Origin: Pezicula radicicola
Taxonomy: Eukaryota; Ascomycota; Leotiomycetes; Helotiales; Dermateaceae
Reading direction: 5' to 3'
Assembly (NCBI GenBank): GCA_003008705.1
Contig: PDUO01000077.1
Span: forward strand, 4,751 to 68,750
DNA: 64,000 nt
A program made the translations under genes and the position numbers. The notes beneath the pieces are model-generated. The model was not told the origin of the DNA, ran no database searches, and saw only the letters and a list, made by a program, of their open reading frames with translations. Shown here piece by piece: positions 37,884 through 50,356 of the stretch. The stretch's first letter is position 1. Every line of letters begins with the position of its first letter.

Positions 37884-38447
37884 ATGGCCGCCTCAAGAAT
37901 GATCGCCCCCAAGATGGCTCAGCTTATGGGCTCAACTGCCACCAAGGTCGCCCGCCCAATGGTCCGCAGCAACATCCAGGCCAGCTCCAAGCGTGCCTAC
38001 TCTGGTATGTGAAAAATCTGCAATCCCATCAATGTGCATCCATTGGCTATCAACCAGCCATCCGCTGAGCTCAATTGGCTAACAGCTTCATCTTCAGGTG
38101 TTTCCCAGAGCCTCAAGAAGACCACCTCTCCATTCACCACCCTCAAGCGCCAACAAATCTCCATCCTCAACCGTGTCGCTCTCTCCAAGCAATCCCGCCC
38201 TTACTCCTCTGAGATCGCCAACGCCATGGTCCAGGTCTCCCAGAACATGGGTATGGGTTCCGCTGCCATTGGTCTCGGTGGTGCCGGTATCGGTATCGGT
38301 CTCGTCTTCGCTGCTCTCATCATGGCTGTTGCCCGCAACCCATCCATGCGTGGTCAGCTCTTCCAATACGCCATTCTCGGTTTCGCTTTCGTTGAGGCCA
38401 TCGGTCTTTTCGATCTCATGGTTGCCATGATGTGCAAGTACGTGTAA
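37884..38447 (+). CDS. atp9: Mitochondrial F1Fo-ATP synthase subunit 9 (c-ring), nuclear-encoded
   Basis: Forms the proton-translocating c-ring of ATP synthase in the inner mitochondrial membrane. Exons 37884-38004 and 38098-38447 give 156 residues. The first 75 or so are a basic presequence ([27 protein letters not shown]); the mature part starts [17 protein letters not shown] as in Neurospora-type subunit 9. The two helices are [20 protein letters not shown] and [19 protein letters not shown], with the proton-carrying Glu140. The single intron (93 nt) splits the presequence. The start is the ATG in tcacaATGGCC after a pyrimidine-rich leader. Codon use is C-rich, as in highly expressed genes. 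Confidence 0.97.
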
Positions 38448-40583
38448 ATGATATGTGTTCGTTCGTTGGGGAGGATCGTCGCGGCTGGGGAAGCGCTGTA
38501 ATATTATGATGAGCTAAGCATTCATGCGGCGATGGGGATAGATGGATAGACAAAGCAAGGAAGAATATGGACTGTAAATACTTCGTTTGCCTGCGTTTTT
38601 CCAGCATGATAGAGCGCTCTGCAGAAATTTTACTTTGTCACTCTCCTCCATCTCGGGCCAGTTCCATTGATACAGTCTTTGAGCACATCGACATTCCATA
38701 GCACCAAGGGAGTCATTGAGTCGCAATCATAGACCTCGTTGCAGCATTTTGTGCCATTTGCTGGGCGTCGCCGATTGATCCGAACCTAGAAATCTGTCAG
38801 GTTGGCAATGGCTAGCTCCTGTGGGTCTGCAGCTCCCCCAGTCCAGCTTCCTTGGAATTGACCAGTCTCCTATTAAGTGTGCCGCTCATGGGAGCTCACA
38901 GGTCGACTAGCGTGGATGAAATGGACTCGACATATTGGGAGGCACTTGTAGTATGGTTGATGATTCCTATCCAATTGCAAATGGCGTTATTGATTTCGTC
39001 CTACTGACATAGTTGCTGCAGGGCTATTGCATTCGGAAGGGCAATTCATGGTCGTTGTGCTCTGGCCGAGGCATCCGAGCTTGAGATGCATAGCATCAAG
39101 GCTTCAATGTACACGTCAATAGCGAGGGTAGGAGACGACCAATGCGTTCCTCGTCGTTGGATGTCATAGGTTTCGGGGCTCTTCACCAATTTGATCGTCG
39201 AGGTCTACAATTGCAGGTTGGACGCATCTCTCCCAGGAATCGACGGCCGTCCGTGGTTATACAGTACATCGTTGGCCAGTATCGAAGACAGCAGTACCAT
39301 TTCCTTTGTATGGTTGATGGAGTATGTGCTTCGCCAGCTGGGAGTTCCTAGATACCGAGTGGGATGTGGAGAGTTCGAGAAGCATACGTCCATATTGTCA
39401 GTACTGTTCATGTCGTTCGGCCATCAATGGAGAGGAATCGGTTCTGGGAGAGCCATGGGTTCTTTGTATGGGAAGGTACATTACCCTTGCATCTGTGGCA
39501 AGATACAACACTTTCCTTTTGGGGTAGAGGACGATGACTCTGTCGTGAAGGCACTGTGTCGTGGTGTCTTGGCCATTCTCCCTGTTGCAAGTTGGCAATC
39601 ATGACGAGAGAGTGGTGGCTGAGAGACAGTCTTGTCCTTTGTAGTCTACGAATGCCTCAAAGAGGAATAGCAGGTATCCCGAGTCTCTTGTTGTGAGCAG
39701 GATAGACCAGAGATATCGAGGCCGCTGAGTACTCGCAATGTCGACATCGTTGTTTCACCGTCAATTGAACAGTGAAGTGGGCACGAGGGCTAGCAGAGCA
39801 CGGCGCGTGGGTTCTTGGTATGTGTAAATTGAGGCTGTAGCAAAGACATGGCTACGTGAATAGATGGAGGAGACTCAATTGAATTGAATTGGAGCAATGG
39901 GATTTGTAGGTAGTGTACAAATGCTCATGTTATTGGGAGAAGAGGAGAAGTGAAGTGTGGTTGTTATGATCATTCCACACTGTGAGGCGTGATTTCGGCA
40001 AATACCCCAGCCTTCCCCTCATTTCGACGGCTAGCCTAAATTTAGTCGTACGAAAAGAGCTTTCGGATCGGAACAACTTGAAGTGCTTGGAAATCCCACA
40101 TCCATCACAGGCCCTTATGTATCGTGGGGTGGTGTAGCTCATATATACATATACATACATACACACAGAGACACACACACACATATATATATACATACTA
40201 CACCTCCTCGCCATATACCAAACCATATCACCTAGCTCTGTGTCTACATACGAAGTCAATTGGAGGCTCAGCTTGATGCGTCTGTACGCCTGTGCTATGC
40301 GATGAATGAACAACGAAAATGAAAGCCCCAAACCTATCCAAGGTAAAGCAGGCATTTCAACCATCTGCCCTTCTTCCTTGTTGCATACACGTCTCGTCGT
40401 ATCTTTGAGCTCTTCAATTGAAGGCCTTCCGGTCAATTGAGTGATTGCTGCACGTTTGGCTATTCTGCTCCACCACCAGCTTTGAACACAGAAATGCCTA
40501 CCCCATTGTGCGAGATGTACCAGGCTGACAAGTGGTGTCCCAGATCCCTTGCGAACCCTTGCGAACCCTTGTAACCTGCCATC
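38448..40583. other. Two-kilobase intergenic region, no confident gene
   Basis: Overlapping open frames occur on both strands at 39140-39610, but none has a recognisable domain, and neither strand is clearly favoured. A CA/TA-rich simple repeat lies at 40140-40200. A near-duplicate GCGAACCCTTGCGAACCCTTG is at about 40552-40571, just before the DUF6604 pseudogene. Confidence 0.45.
40140..40200. repeat. CA/TA-rich simple repeat
   Basis: Mixed ATATAC, CATA and ACAC tandem words over about 60 bases. Confidence 0.85.
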
Positions 40584-42374
40584 ATGGTTACCACCCCAAG
40601 CTTCCTATTCGACTCCTTCAAGTAGTACAAGACCGAAGAACAAATATTGGCCACTTGGTTGGGCGAAACTTCTCAGCGATGTGGAAACGGCCCCGCTCCC
40701 TCGGGCAAGAAGGCAAACACGAAGGTCAAGAAGAATGCGCCGCCTGTGCCGACGAGCATTGAACTGAAGGAATTTGTCCCCCTTGCGAGAACTATCTCCG
40801 AATCAGAGCCTCCAGTCGAAGTCCCGCGAACCATCATACAGACTCTCAAGAATGTGATTGCCAAGAGGAGGGAATGCGCCGCATGGTTTGAAAAACAAGA
40901 CGGTGATCAGCACCACCAAAGTTCGGTTGGAGGACACGCATACTTTATTACCGTGCTAGAAGTAGTTCTGGGGCTCTTGTCACCCAAGGCTCCTAAAGAA
41001 AAGACCAACAGCTCGAAACAGGCTTCGGTTGAAGATGAAAAATTCACATCAGCCAATGCATTTGAAGGGTTGGATATGGAAGAGGCCTTCTCTGACAACG
41101 ACGTACCAGTTGCACCGTCCAAGACAGGAACGGAGTCCAAGACGGGTACGGAGGCTAACCCCCCCCTCCCAAAAAAAAACAAAAGATACCGATTTCGAAA
41201 ATCCGACTTTCGTGCTTACGCTAGAGTATCTGAGCTTTATTGCTTTTATGACGATTTGGAAGAAATCAGGAGCCCCATGAGAGAAATCTGGACAGAGTAC
41301 AAGGATAGCAAAATTGATCTAATGGTATGTTGTGACAGTTTGGGGTTGGTATTATATGGACTCTTACTAACATCGCCATCATAGACAGCATCTATTGTAA
41401 CGGATACCGCTTTCGATCTGATGCAGCGGGCCGAAGTTAAGTTCCTTGCACATCTCCCAACTTTTACTGGATTGTCGGGCTACATGAAGAGCATCGGACG
41501 TATTGTTGAAGAATCATGTGGGGTCAGAAGATTCTTCAATGGCAACCGCTCAGACTATATCATGAATATGCAGTTCTACAGTCTTAGAGAGGCACTCTGC
41601 TATCCAACATACAAGTTTCTGGAAATGTGGATGGAACGCTACAACCCAAATGGCCTGAAAACTACCCCCCCTGAATGCACCAAGAGCGCAGTTGGATAAG
41701 CCCCGCGAATCACTATCTAATCGCGAGAAAGTTGTGGAGAACAGTTTTCTTCTCGGAGGTAGGCATCCATTCGCGCTCTCGCTTTCAACACCAGAATTTC
41801 CGTATAGGGAAATAAGTAAGCAGGTAGCAACTTACTGCCAATACTTGTCACCTCTGCCCCTACCTAGCAGTGGTGGGTTTGGGGTGCTCATCATTTCTGC
41901 TCACGTAACTCAAAATAAGCGGTTAATTTTACGAGTCCCTATCCATCACTTGCCGTGTTTAGTACTCTTCACTCACGAGCTGACCCCTTCATTTCTGTTT
42001 TCATATCACTTCTCGCGGTTGCTTACGATATCACAAAACTACTTTCCGGTGCGGAGATAATAACTATCTCTAATAGAATACTCAAGCCTCTTCCTGCACA
42101 AGACAAGCTCACAAGGGGACTTCAAGCAACAATGCAGAAGAAAGAAGATCCACCGATTTGGCTCGTATTTGCATCACAGGTCTACTTGGACATCATACAT
42201 ATTCTCAGGAAGGACATATCACGAGCCTTTACAGACCTGCGTCTCACAACAACTCACACAATGACCAGTATCAAGGGCTACCTTAAGTTTGCCATTGATG
42301 GGAACATGTATTGCGCTGCTTGGGACAACGCCAGCAACGATGTGGGGTTCGCACACACTATGAGAACGATCTGA
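40584..42374 (+). pseudogene. Broken DUF6604-domain gene
   Basis: DUF6604 is a fungal domain of unknown function, normally the N-terminus of longer proteins. ATG 40584 opens MVTTPSFLFDSFK, then TAG at 40623-40625 where the family has Gln, then YKTEEQILATWLGE continues in frame. The domain runs on with GGHAYFITVLEVVLGLL and an acidic linker. After an intron (41325-41384) comes TASIVTDTAFDLMQRAEVKFL, a family landmark. A run of seven C at about 41666-41672 carries a probable one-base insertion: the reading frame hits TAA at 41697, while the shifted frame reads DKPRESLSNREK. The last block, WLVFASQVYLDIIHILRKDI (about 42160-42220), is again typical. It ends at 42374, so the usual C-terminal part is missing. 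Confidence 0.8.
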
Positions 42375-43358
42375 ATCTGAAGTGGGTTTTTGTGCTCAAA
42401 TTTTAGTGTTACAATGCAACCAGTGGTAGTACTGCACTTATTAAGTAGAACTGGCTAGATTTTTGTCTTGGTGCTTAGAATGATCTGTGGCAACTTTACG
42501 ATACGACTGTAACGAGTGGGACTGTGGGACGGCCAGCTGATCAACAATAACATTGAATTGTTAAGCGTGGGTCGCACCATGTGGTGTTGTTGACTTCGCT
42601 CCAGGTTTTGAAACTTCAAGGTAAGTGAGTGAGCGGGTAAACGGGGAGTAATGCGGCTGCTACGTTGCGATTTAGCCTACTACCACAACTCTGGGCTCTC
42701 CTCCTGAATTGATTCTATACACGACCTATTCTGTACTTGCACTTCTCATATTTGTCTCTCAAATTCCAAATTAGTCCTTCAAAAGTTCGAATACAGTGGT
42801 AATCCATAATGTTCTAAGTGCAGCGTTTGGATTTAGCCTACTATGACAATGACTTTTGTGATCCTATTGGATTCTGTCTGCACTCTCCTCCTTTGCGACT
42901 CAACCTCCCATTATCTTAAAGTTTTACAGCTTACCAATTTTCCTTCGAAAGAATGTCCTTTCTATTGGCCGTCTTGGTATATGAACTTTACACCTTTTAA
43001 GCTCCGGCAGTTGCTTCAATGGTGGCAACTGAGTCTTAGACCATTCTCGTATGACCTTTAACTAAGAATATTAGCATTGTAACGATTCAAATCATTTAAA
43101 TGAGGACTCACACATACCTTGTGACCTAATATTTAATTTAAGAGGCACCGTTTTCGCTAATTGGCTAGAACTTTTTCTATCGGCCTACATATGATGGTAA
43201 CCATCAAGCTTTCCAGTTCCGGCAATTTCTCTCCGGCGGGGTTTCCTTTAACCTTTGGAATTGTAAATGAGCTACATGATTATAAGAATGCCAAACCAGC
43301 CCTCAGTTTCGGGTGGATTAGATGTTCAAAGAAAGTTAGTGTTAACATTAAGCTTAAA
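42375..43358. other. Intergenic region, nothing recognised
   Basis: About 980 bp. A 14-base direct repeat GATTTAGCCTACTA occurs at 42669-42682 and 42830-42843. No gene is seen; the right end should contain the promoter of the DUF1996 gene. Confidence 0.5.
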
Positions 43359-44934
43359 ATGCAGTGGAGCTTTCTCATCGCCCTCGCGCTCGAGGCGCCC
43401 AAAGTTCATGCATTGCTTCGTTTTTCTTGCTCACAGCTCGTCACTGAGCGCCTTGATCCGTAAGTCAAACCAACTCTTCTCCTTGTACAGTGTACTAATT
43501 CAAGTGTTCCAGCGTGGTGTTCCCAGGAGCCAATCCCTCGCCGCATCTTCACCAGGTAGGTATCTGATATCCACACTATGACTATATTCTAACATTTGGG
43601 TTTAGATCATTGGAGGCGTATGTTTTCTCTCAGAGATATGAGTGCATTAACTTACAGCTGCTAGAACGCTTTCAATATTTCCATGAACCCTGCGAATGAC
43701 CTCTCTACCCTTGCCACTTGCACCACATGTACCTTCGCCGAGGACTTTTCCAACTACTGGACCGCAGTCCTGTACTTCCAAGCACGCAATGGAACCTTCA
43801 AACGTGTTCCCCAGAAGGGAAATGTGGACTTTGAGAGCGCGAATGGTGGTATGACCGTTTACTATACTCCACCATACGACGGAACGACCAAAGTAACTGC
43901 GTTTGCTCCAGTAAGTCTTTTACCCCTAAATACTGACCACTAACTAACACGAATATCAGGGTTTCCGGATGGTTGTTGGAAACCCCATGTTCCGCACCGC
44001 CGCAGAAGCTGCTCAATTCCGCCAACTCACCTTCACATGTTTACAAGACCCTTCCACAAGAACAGGCGAGACGATGGATATGCCTACAAGCCCTTGTCCC
44101 GCGGGGATCATGTCCAACATCCGCTTCCCGACGTGAGTCTGAGTCCAGTCCCCTTTCTTCTATTCAAGTAACAGTGACTGACAAATATCGTTCTCAGATG
44201 CTGGGATGGAGTGAACCTCGATACCGACGACCACATGAGCCACGTCGCTTACCCAAGCAGCGGGACCTTCGAAAGCGGTGGCCCTTGTCCATCAACTCAT
44301 CCCGTTAAGCTCCCTCAACTCTTTTACGAGGTGGTTTGGGATACTACTGGATTCAATGATAAGTCTATTTGGCCTGAGGATGGCTCTCAACCATTCGTAT
44401 GGAGCTATGGTGACCCGTAAGTTTTCGAACTCAAACGATAAAAATTGAATTCTGATTGTTTGTCTTTTTCAGTACTGGATATGGAACACATGGTGACTAT
44501 GTCTTTGGTTGGAAAGGCAATGCCCTTCAAACAGCAATGGATGCTGAATGCAATATCGATTGCCCTCAACTCGCTTCTCAGTCTATTGCACAAGCCAACC
44601 AATGCACCCAAGCATCCAAAGTCGTTGAGCCGATCGATGGCTGTAAGTAAAATCCTTTCACATCACAGGTAGACAACTTCTAACAATGGGGAATTTCTTA
44701 GGGCTCGACTATCTCCCAGGAAACATGACCGTTACTGGTACTTCTCCCGGAGCAGGTACTGGAAGCGGGACTGGTAGCGGGAGTGGAACTGGTAGTGGAA
44801 CTGGTACAGGTACTTCTACGGGTACGGCTGGTCAATATGCACAATGTGGTGGTACGGGATATACTGGTCCGACGGTTTGCGCGAGCCCGTATACTTGCAA
44901 ATACTCGAATGCGTACTACTCGCAGTGTTTGTAA
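43359..44934 (+). CDS. Secreted DUF1996 protein with C-terminal CBM1 (cellulose-binding)
   Basis: Eight exons (43359-43459, 43513-43555, 43606-43617, 43665-43910, 43960-44132, 44198-44416, 44473-44642, 44702-44934) give 398 residues. Exon 3 is only 12 nt and codes IIGG, completing HQIIGGNAF. A signal peptide ([18 protein letters not shown]) leads into the DUF1996 domain with [38 protein letters not shown] and [17 protein letters not shown] Gly/Thr/Ser repeat linker follows (about residues 335-362). A CBM1 ends the protein, with [13 protein letters not shown] and YYSQCL holding the usual four Cys. Its activity is unknown; the CBM1 points to binding cellulose in plant cell wall outside the cell. 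Confidence 0.9.
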
Positions 44935-46725
44935 TTGTTAGCCCGCCAGTGCTTGCGGAGAGGGATAGATACTTGGATGGACGGTGGATGTCGTGAATTT
45001 AAGAGGGGACCGAAGATTGGTTGACTTGACGTACATGAGGAGTATTGTGTTTCTTACTTCACCTTCTCTGACTAACCTTTATATTTATGACTATTTTTAT
45101 CGATTTCGTACAGATCACGTAAATCAACTCAACTTATTCGTTACTCCATGTGATGAAAAGAAAGAGGAGAGCGGAAAGTAAGTATATATAAATTACCAGG
45201 GTGGCAGTACATTACCTTCTCAGGCTTAACTACCGTCGGTTGTATAGTTGTTGTGACCGTGATAGTTGTCGTCTTGGTACTGACTTGTATTTCCGTGCGT
45301 GGTACAGCTAAGCGAGCAGCCAAAAAGCACAACCCCCAATCACGTTATTATAAGCGAAGGGGGCCACATGGTGCGCCACACTGCTCAGCAAGCCACTTGA
45401 ACCTGGGTTGATTGAAATCGTGATGAGGCGAGGTGAGTTTGTTCAAAGACCATCACGGAGTAGATCATGGGTGTGCTATATAAAGTTAGCTAGTAAATAC
45501 TGACAAGTATACGAAGTAAATCTGGCATAATTTGCTTTGGGGCATGCCTTTGACAGTTGTCCCGAATCGGAAAGTTGCTACGGGATTGGGGACTTCACAA
45601 AAAAGCCATAACGGTTCCCGGGCCTTCTAGAAGAGCTTTGAGAATATGACAAGTTCGAGATGGCGCACGCTTTTCCTTTTCCATAAGAGGCGGCGTTTTC
45701 GAAATCAGAAATGCTCCACACGTGCAACCGTTTGTACTGTTCGCTCCAGGGCTCCATTACAGAACTTCAGTTGAAAAGGATATCGCTTAAGTGGCATGTT
45801 TTCTAGAAACGTCGCACCACTGAATCATGTTTTGAGTTTTAAGAACAGCTTGCCACAAGGCGTGGAATTGTACACTTTGTGTTATCACGGAGGTCACGGA
45901 GAAAAGTATGAAATAGGGCCCCCAAATTGCTGGTGCGGCACAGCGGTAAGTCCATGGGTCGCTCTCGCTTAATTTCCAGATATGGAAGCGTTGAAGTCTC
46001 GTGGGAGAGTCCGATCTACAAGGCATTCCTTCATTATTGGGTTACAGCATGCTTGGCGAGTGCTGACCCGTTGAGTCCCACCCAGAAATATCATCATGAC
46101 ATGCCAAGTAGAATTTGCACAATTATACGAGAAATGGTGGGTAGAAATGAATAACACCGCACCACTTTTTAAAGATGCTGAAAAATAGATGGTTAGTTGT
46201 ACGAAAGTACCACTATATCGTGGCAAGAATTCTACGAAAGGAAGTAAGAAACCGTTTGTTTAAGCCACACTAAGGGTCTTACAATCTTATTATAGCAAAG
46301 GTTGCTGGAACAGCCTCAAGGCGGGGTTAAACGAGGCGGAGCGCAGCCAGAGAATGGGCTGAATCGGGTACCCCCACTCCCGAAATCCCCAATGAAATGG
46401 TAAGGTTAAAAGCCAAGCGTGATACTTGGGAATAAAATGTACAAGAGAAAGGAAGCAACCTCAACATGAACATGACGACATTTACGTAGGACAATATGTA
46501 AAGAAGGAGGCAGCGTGGTCCCATGGACATGCCCAGGGACTGTAAGCACTACTGCATTTGCTGTCCAGTAGGCCCAGTAGCTAATTTCAAATCTTGACCG
46601 TTTCAGAGACTTAAGAGGTCCTGAGGTCGGTCTGGCGCGACCGCTTCCTTGAGCCCGTTTGTTTCGTCTTCTGCAAGATAGGCGCTCATCGTCGAATTAA
46701 GCGCTGCTCGCAACTCTCTTTCAAT
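44935..46725. other. Intergenic region of 1.8 kb, nothing recognised
   Basis: Only short frames on both strands without family features (for example - 45787-46026 and + 45927-46154). The last 100 bases probably form the leader of the following membrane protein gene. Confidence 0.45.
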
Positions 46726-47771
46726 ATGGTCCACTATGAGGATGGTTTGGAGGTCGTGATTACTTCGAATCACGATGCGCCTATGGTACAAGCGATGGAG
46801 GATCCTGAGGCTGGTCACGATCACCACAAATACGAGTCCGGCGATAAATATTTAGCCATCAGAAATGATGAGCCGAAGGGTTATAATGAAGGAGGGCTAC
46901 CACAGCACGATACGCAAGATATTTCGAAGAAGAGGAGGATATGTGGGCTTTCGAGGAAGTGGTTTTGGGTTTTGGTTGGAGTTGGCGGATTGATAGTTGT
47001 CGGGGCTGCGCTTGGAGCTGGTATTGGTGTTGGTACTATAACGAGGAAAAGTGGAAATAACACCAGGTACGTTGCGGGTTACGGAGTATTTTTCATGAAT
47101 ATGCAAATATTTAAATGATGGTTAATGACCACTGTTGAAATTTTGATATTGAATGTCAAAAATGCAAATACAACGTCTCCGTCGCTAAAAGAAGTCGACC
47201 AAAGTTGTATTTTTTTTTATTCTTGGGTATATTTAACTAACGTGGGGCCATCAACAGCAGTGATAGTGCATCAGGCGGATCATCATCACCAACCTCAACC
47301 TCATCATCAGGCAAATCCACAACCACATCTGCCTCAGACACATCAACCACCGCAACACCAACAACTCTCTCAACAACAAAAGGAGGCTCCGTAAGCACCT
47401 CCACATCCACATCAGCATTAGCAGCCGGTACAGATATAGCCCAATGTCCCGGAGCAGATGACACAAACTATACACCTAGCGGATCATCAACCGTATTTTC
47501 AAAGCACTGTAACACCGATTATTATGACCCTACAGGCGGGCCAACAATCAACATAGACAGCACACTAAACTACCAAAACGTAGACTCGCTAAACGCATGT
47601 ATCGACGTATGTCTCTCCTACAACTCGAAAAATAATGCCGTTCCAGGATCTGGAGGTTGTGTAGCTGTGGCTCTTGATATGGATTTTTCAAATCCTTCTG
47701 GAGGTCAGGGGCAGTGTTGGTTGAAGAATGGAACGGGGCGGCATATTGATGTTGATAGGTCAACTTATGAT
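46726..47771 (+). CDS. Single-pass surface protein with cysteine-rich (PAN/apple-like) ectodomain
   Basis: Exons 46726-47066 and 47258-47771 give 284 residues. Exon 2 has no ATG near its start, so an ATG-based scan misses it. A charged cytoplasmic part of about 75 residues ends in KKRRICGLSRK. A membrane segment WFWVLVGVGGLIVVGAALGA (about 79-100) follows, then a Ser/Thr-rich stalk, likely glycosylated. The ectodomain has paired Cys in AQCPG, FSKHCNTDYY, LNACIDVCLSY, GGCVAVALD and GQCWLKN, the arrangement of fungal PAN/apple-like domains. The frame stops in VDRFNL; one base fewer at GGTTC (47758-47762) would continue as STYDIAAACMSDYC to 47805, so the C-terminus may be frameshifted. Function is unknown. 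Confidence 0.7.
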
Positions 47772-49989
47772 ATTGCAGCAGCTTGTATGTCAGATTATTG
47801 TTAGTATTTGTGGTGGCCTCCCTTTTGGTGGGTATGGATAGAGCAATCATTTAATAGAGGGATGCATGGTGTTGGGGCGTGCTCTTTTCGTATTTACTCC
47901 GAGGTGGCATATGCTAGGATTGTATATATGAATAGATAGACTCGTGCGACTTCGATAACGTTAATGAATAATTCTCAAACAATGTAAATTTAGCCAAGCA
48001 TGTGTGCTAGAATGGAGTTAAATTAAATATATAGATTACACGGGCGTTGACAAGTGTTTGTCAGAAATACAAGCACTATAGCGAGTTTTCTATCAGGGTA
48101 GTGGAGAATCTAAATCGGTCTCTATTGGTTTAAAATTATGATTCGAGAGCCTGAACTACACTCGACAATTCACCAAATGCTTTTAACACATCCATCCTGA
48201 AGACTTCAAGATATTTGAAAAGGCCTCATCTCGAACGAAAGGGGAGACTTAGAATATTTGCCATGTGTCTGTGAGTGCGATTCAAGTTCATCCTCGCATT
48301 AGTTCTGCAATGGTCAGTATCTTGTTATACTTTCTAGAGTAATATTAAGTTCATACTTTTGTGTTATGAATTCATTATCTAGTATAGCATTCACAACGGC
48401 ATCGTCTTTTTGGGTGTTTATATTCTTTTCTTTTTCCTACAAGATGGCACGTGGCTTGTCACATTTTCTTCGCAAGAACTGCAGAGTTAAGGGGGGCACG
48501 TCAGGATCGAAGGGCACAGATTCGAGTAAGAAAGTATATATCTAGACACGAATACAGCAGTGGCCTCTCTAACAGTGATTATCTTGTTATACATCTTCAA
48601 TAAGGCTTCACTTGTAGATGAATACTTCCTTATACTACAATAACTACTAACTGTGACATTCCAAGTTTCTTTTAAACCAATGAAGATATAGCTAAGAGCA
48701 AGTCACACCCGCATAAAGTAAACGTAGGTTAACTAAAACTCTACTATTTATATATTCTTGCTATTCAAGTATATCACACTATATAAACAAGGCATGCGAA
48801 TTTGAGGAACTAGGAATATAGTTATAAGAGATAAATTATAACGTCTAGGACATAAGTACTAGAATAAAGTAGCTTAGATATAGTATTAGAAAGTGTATAA
48901 AATCGCTAAGCGAGTATGTACATATTAAAGATAAATTGATTTCAGAAAACAGTAGCAGCATCAACTACCTATATGTCCATAGGAATATAGTTTCATGTAT
49001 TTTATTCCGTGCGTGTAACAAGCTAAAAAAAATCCCTTTTTACCACTTAAATTTGTGCTTCGAAGAAATTGCTGAATTTGTTAAAATCTTAAGTCAGTAT
49101 CTGACTCAGTGATTATAAATAGCGAGTCATTTTCGCATTCTCCGTGTTGTAAAGTTAGTTGACCTGATCATATGCAGTTTTTGCTCTGATTTTTACTCAG
49201 CCTCGCTCAATAATACTCGTCGATTGACAACACTACAACTTTAAAGAGAGATTTGTATCACCAACCTTGCTGACCTTCGATTCGCAGGAAGACTGCAAAC
49301 TTTCCCGTTTTATCTTCGCCTATTAACTCGTGTTCAAGAGTTCCGAGCACCAGAGACATGCAGCACATAGGAAGAGTTCAACACTAAAAGCATTATTGCC
49401 AATGTGGTATTTTTCCCAATGCAGGAGTAAGCAAATGTACTTGGCCACGACATGTGATTTAATACTGTCCTCGACTAAAACACATTTCTGTGACCTAGAG
49501 AAAGAAGGGTTCAAGAAGGCCAAAGTTTGGAGAAGCATGAGTCGTGTGTGCTGTAGTCACTGCTTGACTGACCAAACTCTAGGCCGCTCTGTAAAAGCAA
49601 CTGAACCTTCGGTTAATTCGCATGCTATGCTCCGGGCATCTGTCAGATATTGTAAAGGACCGAAGCAGTGTAGTGGTATATATAGTCTGAAATTAGGAAC
49701 AGCAACGGCAATGCTACTTACAAACTGTCGTATTATGAAGAATTCAATCGACAAGAAAGGTTATACTTATACAGACTGTCCCCTGAATTATAAACAAAGC
49801 ACATTATATTACGACTGAATGCAACCAACCATATTTTGGTTATGAATCAGAGATAAATGGAGGCTGCTCCGCAGACTTGCCAGTTCACGATTGTTAGAAA
49901 CTACGTGTAAAACCAATTGTGTCTATCTACAAGAAATGGAAGCTATGGAAAAGCTTACATATTTCTGCTTAGAGCCAAGCAATCATATG
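47772..49989. other. Intergenic region of 2.2 kb, partly AT-rich
   Basis: 48580-49020 is AT-rich without readable domains. A + strand frame at 49330-49818 (162 codons) has no family features and unlikely composition. Nothing else is supported. Confidence 0.45.
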
Positions 49990-49996
49990 CTTCACC

Positions 49997-50356
49997 TAGC
50001 GACCAATATCAAAATATGTGGATCCCTGCCGGTATCTCATTAGAAACGCTTCTGTTTTCAATCTTGGTCTCGTCCTGCTCGAGCTCACCTTCGGCCATCC
50101 AATCGAGCTCTTTGTCAAGGAGCCAGATGCGAGGAACGGAAGCCAAACAGCTGCAGCAAAGCTTGCGATTGCAGGTCGTCTCATGAGCAACATTGAAGAA
50201 TATGAAGGAAAAAGATATAATGATATAATTTATCGCTGTGTCTACTATGATTTTGGCACTCGGATAACATCATTCGCCAATGACGATTTTCTGCAGAAGT
50301 TCTATGAAGGTGCTGTCGTACCTCTAGAGGACATATTGCACGACTTTATAAAATGA
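49997..50356 (+). pseudogene. 3' fragment of a DUF7580 (fungal kinase-like fold) gene
   Basis: The frame ending at 50356 reads RNASVFNLGLVLLELTFGHP, then AAAKLAIAGRLMSNIEEYEG, then YNDIIYRCVYYDFGTR and EGAVVPLEDILHDFIK. This matches the C-terminal half of the fungal DUF7580 family, related in fold to protein kinases: the LGxxLLEL helix, a YxxxxxxCL block and a final VVPLExxxxxF block. In-frame stops occur immediately upstream (TAG at about 49997) and no N-terminal half is visible in the preceding kilobase. It is probably a truncated relic. Confidence 0.6.

Noticed and set aside
38094..38430. Open frames overlapping ATP9 exon 2 on both strands
   Set aside because: By-product of the codon bias of the ATP9 gene; no independent signal.
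39191..39604. 137-codon + strand frame and overlapping minus frames
   Set aside because: No ATG-context or domain support, and both strands are open equally.
49330..49818. 162-codon + strand frame
   Set aside because: Cys/Lys/Thr-rich random-looking composition, no family features, no splice context.
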